Shown here: in pieces, positions 11,601 through 23,600 of the stretch | Layout of the letters: every line of letters begins with the position of its first letter | Numbering within the stretch: position 1 is the stretch's first letter | From: Liolophura sinensis | Taxonomy: Eukaryota; Mollusca; Polyplacophora; Chitonida; Chitonidae | Assembly: GCF_032854445.1 (NCBI RefSeq) | Contig: NC_088306.1 | Span: forward strand, 10,380,193-10,444,192 | DNA length: 64,000 nt | Reading direction: 5' to 3' | Notes under the pieces: model-generated | What the model saw: only the letters and a program-made list of their open reading frames with translations | The model's database searches: none | Told to the model about the DNA's origin: nothing | Made by a program: the position numbers and the translations under genes

Positions 11601-14600
11601 GACCACCCACTGTTGGAGACGTCGCTGTTTGTACTGATGTCATACATTACCTTTGAGGCATCAGAGGCAGCTAAAATGTCGGGTATGTATGAAGAAGTCG
11701 TTCAGGGGAGACAACTTTTGCAGTGAAATAAATAAGCTGAGAGGCTTCTTGATATATTATTAACAAGAGAGCGTTTTTTTTTTCTATGAAAACTTAATAA
11801 TATGTGAAAAAGTAATTGAAAACATTTAAAATGCAAGTAAGCATACAAAGAAATTTGATATGTGCCTTATTTGTGTCAACTGTGTTTTTGTTTCCCCTGC
11901 AGGTATTGTGGCTGTTCTGTTTTGTGGCATCACCCAAGCTCATTATACTTTCAACAATCTTTCTGCCACCTCCAAGGTGTGGACAAAACAGGTAAGAAAG
12001 CATTTATTGTTTTCCTTTGCAGTAGATAAGTTAGAATTTCGTCTTTGACTTTATTGCTAATTTTTTCTTATTCTGAGAAGCTGTATTGATCTTATATAGA
12101 CTGTGTTTTCAGGTTTGTTTTGATTGTATTATGATATTCTACTAGAAAAATGTAAGTTTCACCACAAGAAATTATATTTTATGACTTTCACGTTAACATT
12201 AAGCAGTCAACATTCATATTCTCTGTCTAAAATTTGTTGAAGGCCTTGTGTCTTCCACAGATGTGGGGAGAGTTTGTAACTTGCCCGAGGTGGGTGATTT
12301 CTCTAGAAAAACTCAAGTTATCTCCCCCGGTAAAACTGACCGCCATCTTGTATCAAGAGAAAAGTTATCAGTTGCGGTGCTAAATAGCACTGAACTGTAA
12401 TATTATGTGTTTGTGAGTGATCTGTGAGTTTATTAATCAAAGTGTTCACACAACTCTTCAAACAAATGAATCCAGATCATTGCAAAGGTGTGCAACAAAC
12501 TTAACTGATCAGTAACATATTTTGTCTGGCTTTTCATTACTTTCACTTTCCCATTTGCAGCTGTTTGACCTGCTGAACTTTCTGGCAGAGAATTTTGTGT
12601 TCCTGTACATCGGTGTTTCCATCTTCACCTTCCAGCCCCAGAAATGGCACCTAGCCTTTATAGTCTCAGCTTTTGTATCCTTTTAAGTGACTGTCATTAC
12701 TAATTAAGGTTTATTAATTAATATCCAGTTAATTTAAAATCCATCCATTCATTCATCCATCTAAAATTAAAATTTTGGCATGGGAAAAGCTTTTTTCATT
12801 TTTCCATATTACCAGTTTATGACTAGTAAACAGAAATTAGAGTGACAAGCACTGTTGTTTTATTCAATGCACCCTGACCGTTGAGTTTGAGGGTTCAAAT
12901 CTCACTTCAAGAACTAAACTCCTATGTTTAGTTCTTTGTTGATCTCATATCAGTGTAGTCAAAGACCAAGATCAATCAGTAACTTCTGATCTAATACCTG
13001 CATTCATTGATTTCTTTCTTTAATGGTATATCTGAATTAAAAGAAAAAGGGCACGTCTTGGTACCGGACGGGAGCATTTGCTTCAAAGGACGAGGGCTTC
13101 TGTGGTTGGTTTGGGAGGGGGGGGGGGGGGGGTTAGCACGCCAGAGCGATGCAATGACCCTGGAGCCTCTCACCAATGCGGTCACTGTGAGTTCAAGTCC
13201 AGCTCATGCCGGCTTCCTCTCCAGCCATACATGGGAAGGTCAGAGAGTAACCTGCAAATGGTTGTGGGTTTCTCTACGGGCTCTGCCCAGTTTCCTCCCA
13301 CCATAATGCTGGCCGCCGTCACACAAGTGAAATATTCTTGAATACAGCGTACAACACCAATCAGATAAAATCAGATAATCACATATTAACTCAAACTATG
13401 TTTAAGGTAATATATCAACAAAACCAAAGAAACTGTACATGTTCCTTTATTGATATAATCATGGCGATGTAATCCTTAACCCCTATTTCAGTTCGCCATT
13501 ATTCTGGGCAGAATATTTAACATATATCCACTGTCTTTCCTCCTAAACTTGGGGAGGACCAATAAAATTAGGTTTAATTTCCAGCACATGATGATGTTTG
13601 CAGGTAAGTACCTTTTTTTATTTCTGCTTTTTTGAATTTTTTTTTCACCTTTTTCGTGTCTTATTACGTTTGAGAGATGCACATGAAAGATGGAAAATCT
13701 TTCATTGAAAATAGGTGTCTTGGGGGTGAAGGTTTGTAAGTTACAACACATTGAACGAGTAAAGTTATTCAAGAGCTTTGTCAGATACCTGGTGCTGATT
13801 CCACAAAACCATTGCTGACTTCAATCCAAAATTGAAATGCGATCATAAAGCTTATTTTTCAGCTCTAGAAATTAAAATTTTGTCCACCTCATCAGCGTCC
13901 AAATTTCTATTGCCAGAACCAAAAACTGCGCATTGTAAAGAGGTTTAAAATTTTGATTTAAGTCAGAAATGGCTTTGTTGAATCGGCGATTTCTACAGGC
14001 TTTCCAGTTTCTTACACCTATAAACGTCTTACCACCATAAATAAAATAAGTTTTCGCTAAACAGTAATCAATCTTAGTGATTGACTAGGGGAATAACACT
14101 GGTATCCATCAGAGTTTTGTGCACAGAAATAAACGATTATGGCTTTTCTAAAAATTCAGATGCATAGTAGAGCTAAGTAAAAGCAGCTCTTAAGGCATGC
14201 ACTAGGGAAAAAAAATTGAAGATTTTATAGTGGCAAAGTTCGTCAGTACTTCCCAAAGATTAGTAGTTTTTTTCCGCTGGCACTATGGTTTGTTCTTCTG
14301 AAACAAATAGCCGTAGTACATACGGTGGAAAAAAGTTTGGCATAAAATGCACATCGAGTAAATAAACTTGATAAATAGAAGTCATGAATAGACTTCGTAC
14401 ATGTACGATGTATTTTGTGGTTTCAGGTCTTCGCGGTGCAATTGCTTATGCATTAGCGATTCAGAGTGTTACTACGGAACCGCGGCAGCTGATGCTGTCC
14501 TCTACCATGTGTATTGTGTTAGTGACCGTCATTCTGTGTGGAGGCCTGTCCACACCCATGCTACAGTGGCTCCAGATCAGGTAACCCAATCACTGTCTTC

Positions 14601-17600
14601 TTACAACAGAAATTTCAGTTAAAAGTTACACATGAACTGTACATGACTGTGTGTGCATATATACGAGGTCTTATAACCATCTTTCTGGGGTTGTTTCCAC
14701 CCCTCTGCCAACAGTGTTCTATCCATGTACATCATAGATCTCTTTGTCACAGAAAAATATTCGTGGCCAAGTGATCAGCATGCCAGCACAACACAATGAC
14801 TCCAGTAATTTGCATTTTGCCAGTTATATCACTTCAACTCGTGCTGGCTTTCTCTCCAGTCGTATGTGGAAAGGTCTGCCAGCAACCTGTGGATAGTTGT
14901 GGGTTTCTCCTCTGAGCTCTGCGCAGTTTCTTCCCACCATAAGGCTGAGTGCTGTCGTATAAGTGAAATATTCCTGAGTTTGACATGAAACAGAAATCAG
15001 ATAAACGCTCATTTATCATAAACTGATGCTCATTTATCATAAACTGATGCTCATTTATCATAAACTGATGCTCATTTATCATAAACTGATGCTCATTTAT
15101 CATAAATTGATGCTCATTTATCATTTATCATAAATTGATGCTCATTTATCATTTATCATAAATTGATGCTCATTTATCATTTATCATAAATTGATGCTCA
15201 TTTATCTTAAATTGATGCTCATTCATTGCCCGTATGTCCGAGATAGGCATAGCACCATCTGGACATGATGGATGTTGTATAAGGGATGATAACAAATGAA
15301 CCCTAGATGTATCAGTCTGCAGACAATTTCCTTTTAATTTACAAGTTTTTATTGCTTGTTAGGACATGTAAAATATCCTACACTCCAATCTCCTTCGACT
15401 TCACAAGACAGTCGTAGCTTCAGATTTGGTTCGTATGTGATTGCTTGTTTCAGACTGACTTGTCTCCTATCAAGCCACATCCCATGCATGTATCCAATCG
15501 TTTGGACCTGCTGGTTATGCCTACATCCTTGTTCCTAGAGGTTGGGCACGAACGGCATGCATCCTACATTTGCGCGCCACCTTGTTCGGTTCGCCGCTCC
15601 GGCTTATGAGCTCTTCCCTAATTGGCTATAATACATACAGTATTTATCTTCCCTCAGCCAACATTCATGTCTGGTGATGGTATGCCTAACTTGGAGATTT
15701 GCCCTAAGCAGATATTTAAATGCAAAGAAAACACTAAAATAAAGTATTTATCAGATGAAAAGACCATTAAACACTGTTCAGGAAAATAGTTGATTTATTT
15801 TTGTAGCAGGCTAGAATGAGTGTTAAGAGGGCAAAAAGCTAAAGTAACATCATTGGTCCCAATATGGTCAGATTAGGCCAGATAAGTAGAATCAAAAGTT
15901 TTAAATGCATTTTATTAGGTCAAAAAATATTCTGAAAAAAAAAAAAAAAAATAAAATAAATCAAACTATTTCCTAGTTAACATTTAATGGCCTTTCATCT
16001 GACCTGTACTCTATGGTTCACATTTGCAGCTTTATCAAATACTGGACGTACATGCAATTTTTTTTTTCATGATTTTAGGGTTGAGTTGAAGAAGAAACAA
16101 GGACATTTGATCCTGCAAATGCTGTGAGTATAAATATTTCAGCCTTTCAGAGGAGTGTTTCCCACCAGAAGTCTACAAAACCAGACAACACATTACACTT
16201 GTTTTGACATGGTATGAGCAACATTTGAAGCTCTCTGTTGCAAGTTTGGCCTTCAAGGTTAATCGCATTTTCGTAGCCCTGAAAGCTCAAGGATGCTGTT
16301 AAAAAATGCAACAGGCTAACATATCAGTCTGGACATTGTATTATTGTGCCTGGACACAGTTTCCCTTTGTCAGGTATGTGACAAACCTCCTGATTTGGCC
16401 TAACTAACACGGAAGCTGGATTTGATCCTGTGACCTCATAGTCCAGGGGAGGATCAGTTGCAGTAAGACTAATTGCTTTAGCCGCATGAGCCTGAGGCAG
16501 GACCTACTGGCACATAATCCTACTGGGGTACATTTTTATCTACAGATTATAGTGTGAAGAGACATGACAGAGAACAGTCAGCATGATTTGCTGTCCTGAA
16601 GCAAACAGATCAAACTCTGCCGAAAGTTTGAATCATCAGCTAATCGACATCTGTTTGGAGTGTGTGTAGGGTGTCTTGTGGTAGCCTAATTATAGTAGAT
16701 AGACAAAGATTCTGGTCAATGATTAACATTCCTCATTAGCATAATTCTTCAACATTTTCAACCGCCTTTTCAGCCAATATTTTCGAACATCCTGAGAGAA
16801 CTGGGGGGTGTAGAGAAATAATTTGCACAGATTTATGAAGCTTGTGTCTTTAGTGACACAAACAAGTCCTTTTTAATGTCATTTCTTAGTAATAGTATGC
16901 ATAAATGCCGCTCAAAACAGCGCCTTAGAAATTGAAAAAGTTGAAGATTTATGGTAGCCGTGGACCTCTGAGACTTACTTGTAGTACCAGTTGACTAGTA
17001 TACTAGTGCTTCTGTAACTTCATGGTCAGTCAGTGTCTTTTGCACTTTTATGCAAAACACATTGGTGAAGGACCCACATTGTTGAAGGACCCACATCAGT
17101 GAGGGGCCCCACATCGGTAAAGGGTCCACATTAGTGAAGGGCCCCCACATCATTGAGGGCCCCACATTGGTGAAGGGATCCACATCGGTGAGGGACCCAC
17201 ATTGGTGAGGGACTCACATTGGTGAAGGGCCCCACATTGGTGAGAGACCCACATTGGTGAGAGACCCACATTGGTGAGGGACCCACATTGGTGAAGGGTT
17301 CACATTGGTGAGGGACCCACATTGGTGAAGGGTCCACATTGGTGAGGGACCCACCTCGGTGAGGGACCCACATGCACTCAAATTTCGCAACCTTTTCGTA
17401 TTTGAAAAGCAACTTTCAGTGTGCATTTTTAGTTTGATTTCGGATACAAAACTACATTTGGTTGGATTGGCCAATTTCAGGGCTTCACAAACAATTCAAA
17501 ATTTGCTACAAATAAAATCCTTGCAAACATACTAAAGGTTGCAGGATTACGGTACTATATACCTTGCCCTGGTTCTTCGGCTCTGCCTGGGTGGTGCACC

Positions 17601-20600
17601 ATAAAATGATAGAGATTGAAGAGCGTCAGTTTCTCAAACATACATAATATTAGATACCAGGCCAGGTTTGGCAACGAATGTCGGAAATTTTCAGAATTTG
17701 TCAGAATCTGGTTATTAAATAGAATAGTCAACCCCAGGGGTGATAAAAGTGTGCAGTGTGTTAATTACATAACCTAATAGAAAGACTGAGTCCTTTATTA
17801 TAGAGTGCACCTAAGCCACTTCTGTACTCACCACCGGTTATGAAAGCCATCCTAGGTGAGCTTTCTCAACACTTTCTTGTTAAAAAAAAAAAAAAAAAAT
17901 TAGATGCTATATACCCTGAATGACCATAAATTTTGTCTATGACTAACTTGTCCCTTTTTCCGATTCTGGGAGTTCTGTTGATTGTAGAAAGGCGTTTTGA
18001 GGTTCGTTTGGCACATGGGATGATATTCTACTGAAAAACGGAAATATTTTGTGACAGCTACATGTATGTGCCTCTTAACATGCAATTTTGTGAGTGAAAT
18101 GTAGGGCCATGTAGGGTACATGTATGAAATGAAGTAATGTTTGTAAAGGACATAAATAAATTGGTCCTGTGTGTTACTTGTTGACCACTTCCTTGACAGA
18201 ATTATGAAATCCGTTGCCTGGTACCTATAAGGCTTTTGTGGTGCAGGTGCAATGTAATGGGGTTTGCCAGCCTTTTACAAAGGGAAGCAAATCTTGTAAC
18301 TGATAAAACATATCTATTTGAATAACGATATCAGCTTTTATTATTCCAGATTACTGGTGTTGGTATTGAAATCAGTGGTTTTGTTATTTAAGTTGATAGA
18401 GGGGAATGCTGTTTATCAGTTATAAGAGTTGCTTCCCTTTGTAGAGGGCCTGGGGGACTCCGTTGTATGGTGTCCTTGCTGGCTTATTTCAGTGAGAATG
18501 TGGTCTGCTTGAACCCAGTATTCTCTGCTCTAGTTTGGTGTAGGCTCACACCTTTATCAGGAGGGTTGTCGTGTATAAGGGTGGTTAGTGTTTTAGCATT
18601 TACCTAATTCCTCAATCTTTTCGCATATAAAAGAGGAACTTTCAGTGGAATTTGTGCACATTTTCACCATGATTGTGCGGACAAAATGACTCAAGTTGGA
18701 TTGGCCAATTTCAGGGCTTCACAAAAACTATAATTTTATCAATCTACACAGAATGATATCTTCAGAACATGCTTGAAGAAACACCGTACAAACATGCGAA
18801 AATGTTGAGGAATTACAGTAGCATGGTTTCCTCCACCCAAAACACCAGAAGCACCATTGAAATAAATAAATGCAATTATGTGTTGTTGTTGTTGGTTTTG
18901 TTGTTGTTGTTGTTGTTGTGTTTTTTAATCACTAATACTGTTCAGCAGCTTAGGTATCTTAATTAAAAAAAGGTTGAGAAGGGGCTCTGCTATTTTTGTG
19001 TATCTCTCAACCTGTGAAAATCACCATTCATTGCCATGTAGTTGATGCCCAACATGATTTTGATTGCTAACTCTTTAGGGGTCCCAGAGGCGCCGGCAAT
19101 ATGACACCATGGGCAGTACCGGCAGTACTGAAATGACACCTCCGGTTGCGGTTCGTCTTTCATAGTTCTGCTGTCAAATTGGGCATTGTTTCTTTTTTGT
19201 TTTGTTTTGGTTGTTTTGGTTGTTTTTGTCTTGCTGATTGCTTTGAATGCTTCAGAATGTTAAGCCCTTCATCTCATAACTCATTGTCATTCTCATATCA
19301 TCTTCAATAACATCCAGATCCTATCCATATTCATATATATATATATGTTATCTGTCACTCAAATTTGATGTTCTAAACTAAGCTCCGCCACTTTTTTTAA
19401 CCTTACCTCTTCAAAGTTTTGGACAGTTACAACCCGTGCTTGAAAGTTTTTCTGTCATTTTCACAATAAGGACATTCACCCCAGTCTCTTCATTCTGCTA
19501 TCAGCTTGTTGCAAAAATTAATATTGTTCTAGCTTTTTTAGAAGTTAAACTTGACCATCCAGATTGTGACTTCCAGTATATTACAGTTTTGTTTTTTTCC
19601 TTTTTTTTTTTTAATTTAATACAAGTAACAAGGTAATATTTGTTTTTAAAAGTGGGAATAGGTAGTTGCAGATGTAATTTCATCTGAGTTTAACTGCATT
19701 GAAAGCTTTTGAATTTTTCCTTATGTTCCCAACAGAGTGTATAAGAAAGGTAACTGAGATGTTAAAAACACCTGTACAGAAAACAACTATTGGACATCTT
19801 GTCATCTGATGTGGCCAGATCTGATTTCGTTTTCCTCAGCTGAACTTTTTTTTTTTTCCCTCTTTTACCTGGTCTGTGATCTGTGATTTACCCGGAAGTT
19901 CTTTACCATAGTTTAAAAAAACATATATTTCTTTGGCACTTAATTTTCGACGGAATTTGAGATAAAATGGATGAAATTGTAGTGATTACACCCTTCACTT
20001 TATGCTTGATATTGGAGAATATCATTACTGATACTTTTTTTTTTGGAGTTTCACTTGATCACAGGGACTTTAATTGATCATGGAGTTGTCACCAATGTGG
20101 TGGCTGTGAGTTCAGTACCAGCTCATGCTGCCTTCCTCTCTGGCTGTATGTGAGAAGGTCTTATAGCAACCTACAGAAGGCTGTGGGTTTCCGACGGGCT
20201 TTGCCCAGCTTCCCACCATAATGCTGGTCACTGTTGTATAAATGAAATATTTTTGAGTACGTTGTAAAACAACTATCGAATAAAGAAATAAATATAAATA
20301 AGTTTAAGGACTTGATAAACTGACTGGTGTTGCCTTAAATATGCTTTTTCTTGGTGAGGCTTATAGGTGCAAATTCCCAGCTTTTAAATACCATATTCAA
20401 ACCATAAGTACATAGCCTTGTGAAAACTACATCATAACCATAAGTACATAGCCTTGTGAAAACTACATCATCATATCGAAAACTTAATACGAATATGTTT
20501 AAAGAGGGTACTGTAATTCTTCTAGAATTTCAGACACTCTAGAAATTTGGACAGTCTCGATTATCACTACCTCAACATCCAGATATACCATGTCCCAGAG

Positions 20601-23600
20601 ACTTTCGACAAAATCCATATTTGCTAATAAAACAAAACTCTCTGTGTTTACGAAGAGGAGACCCATACCAGTATTATTTATAGGCATGAAATTTGAAGAC
20701 GTTATAAATTGATTCATAAATTCTAGGAACTTTGTGAGTTGACATTTATACCACTCTCGATGAATGGCAATTACATATTGAGCGTTGTTGGTGTTCTGCG
20801 GGAAGCAAGATTTGCCTCCATTTTTAACAAAATTTTTCTCGCTGACAAGTCTTTAAATATAGATTACTCTAATAATTTATTTATGGTAATATTTTGGAGG
20901 ACTGGGCTGTATATCTATTCATGTATATCTACCTTGAATCTTTTATATACATGCATTTTGTACTAGCACTGAATTTTTGGAAGTTTTTTTTTTTTTCTTT
21001 TGGTGTTCATATTTATCGCATTGCATTTCATTTCTGAGCAGCATTTTCATAAGGTGCAGCTGCTGTTGATATTTTGCTGCACTGTGGTGCTCTGATGTCG
21101 GCTGGCTTCACAATTGCCTCTGTCATTTGCACGTTTTTGTTATATCTTTACCTAGATAGTACAGCGCCCCCTGTTGTCCGATGACTGTGAAGGGGTGAGT
21201 ACAGTCCCCTGATGTGTTGCCATGTGGTCTAGCCTCTTTATTCAGTTTCGTTGCTTCTAGGATTTAGTAGTTGTTGCTGTTGCATTCATTCACTTGCTTT
21301 GTTTAACTTTGGGTTTCCTGTATATTCCCACCACCTCACCACACCTTTTTTTTTTATTTCTTTGTTGGCAGATTTATGATAGTGTATTCCTGTTTATTTT
21401 TAATAAAGCACAGAAAAAAATTCACAGAAAAGAAGAACACGTATCCTTGTGGCAATTTACCATTAACTTGGAACTGACATACAGTTCAATTAATGCAACA
21501 TTGGGGTTTTTTAGAGCCCTTTTAAATTGGGGTTGTTCAGAGCCCTTGTAAATTGGGGTTTTCAGAGCATGTCTAAAATGAGGGTTTTCAGAGCGCTTCT
21601 AAATTGGGGGTTTTTAGAGTCCTCGGAAATTTGGGATGTTCAGTCCTTCTAAATTGGGGATTTTAAGAGCCCTTCTAAATTGGGGATTTTAAGAGCCCTT
21701 CTAAATTGGGGATTTTAAGAGCCCTTCTACTTTGGGGATTTTAAGAGTCCTTCTAAATTGAGAGTTGTGATGTCCCTTTCAGTTAGGGGATTAGGGGGTG
21801 GTCAGCTGTTCTAATATGGAGCTTTCTATTGGGAGTTTTCTGAGCGATAGAGTCTCATTTTGGGCTCAGTTAACTTTTCTGTAAGAAGACCTGTATCCAG
21901 CCCAGCATGTATATATACATATTATGCCTATGGCTTTGACTTCAACTATTTCAATTATCACAGTTTTTCCAGGACAGTTTTTGTTATTGTAATTACTTTT
22001 CTATCATCCACTCTACACCATCATTGTTTTACAACTATATGTACAGTTGGACCATTTTGTGATCACCCTTAAAATGCAGGCCTCACCTGACAAAAGTGTA
22101 TGGTTGTACATTTTTACACATTATAGCATGATCCACTTCACACGTATGCTAGTTCACCTTTACTTCCATTCCAAGATTTACATGCCCTTGTTTTGACAGC
22201 CGACAGGAGGACATCAGAGGTTGGGTTTGCTGTATAAATTCACATGTCTTTTTCTGTATCAGCACTTAAGCACCCAGCTTTAATGAATTTATTGGTGAAG
22301 GGCAACACTCAGGCTTTTATCAAAAATCTGTTATTGGCTTTTTTTTTTTTTTTTAATTTCGTGTTGTCTTACATAGAGGTTTATATGCTCTCAATAGATT
22401 TTTGTTTGGTCAGTTGATTGCATTGGCGTATTTTATTTTTTGTTTAGTTTTAAATTTTGGTTTGTTATCTTCTTTTTTGGTTTTATTTCTTTGATGCTGC
22501 TGCTACTGTGTCCTTCTGTCTCCTTCTCTTGTAATTAGTATGTGAGTGTTAGACTCATACCAGAAGCAGGCTCAATCACAGCTTTGAACAGGAAATTTGT
22601 ATGATTCCTGTTCATTGTGACCCTTGGACAGTGGACAGTGAGCAGTCTACAGCGCTCATATGTCATATTCAGTTTTACACATACTTTCATTGAAGACCAC
22701 TTGTCTACCACCAGTACATGTATTGTATATATACGTCATAATTTATGTGGAATTGTCACTCAGTAACTTGCTGTAGGTGATTGGTTTATCCTGGTTTCCT
22801 CCAACCATAGATTGGTTTTCCTCTAAACCAGGAAGCGTACATGTGTAAGTGAAAGGTAAATAATAAATCAGTAAATCAGTCTGCAACTAAGGGATGTTAA
22901 TTTAAACAGAGCATTCGCTTACATCGTCTGTCTGAAGTTAACTGTATTTCCAACCCAGTAGTCCACCCTCCCCCCCCCCCTTTAAATTTTCCCTCCTGTC
23001 TTGAGCCACCTTTTTGTTTCCTATACATTTGACATAATTTTAAAAATTTAATTCACTTTTGAGCAGCTTTAGGCCATTGCACCTCCCTTTTCTGCAGCTC
23101 ATGAACCAAGATTGCAGGTTCAATGAGCCTGAATTCTGCCCGGATTCCTCCCACCGTAATGCTGGCCATTGTCGTCTAAGTGAAATATTCTTGAGTACGG
23201 TGTAAAACACTGATCAAATAAATAAATAAATGACAAGCTGGCATCATTTTCTTGATGGTCGAAGGTTTTCAAATATTAGGACTAGACTTGAAGTGTGGAC
23301 ATGAAAAATAAACCATCCGACATTGGCGTTCACTTTCGTGTTTTAGTGATACTTGTACATTGAGTTAATGATAGAGCCTGTTAACTGAAAAGTCCTTATT
23401 GTGCGCATTGCACTTGTATAAAACGCTTTCTTATGATTCAAATTAAACCTACTGTAAGATTTTGAGAAAATTAAAATAGAAAGTAAAAAGCTGTGGAATA
23501 ATATTATTTTAATAAGTAATTATTATACTATTACTGATAATAAGCTGTTTGTCTCTGTTATCATTTCCATGTTAGCCGTTAAGTATTGTGAAAATTTAGT

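Noticed and set aside
14401-14774. Overlapping frames around exon j
   Set aside because: Off-frame readings of exon j (14427-14580) and its intron.
16995-17474. Minus-strand frames with repeated MWVPHQCGS text
   Set aside because: Translation of the 17-bp minisatellite.
19736-19749. 14-nt micro-exon candidate (CAG then AGTGTATAAGAAAG then GTAACT)
   Set aside because: Splice signals are fair, but the length leaves the wrong phase for every neighbouring exon.
22200-22219. 20-nt exon candidate after TTTTGACAG
   Set aside because: Weak donor GTTGGG and the phase does not fit exon m.
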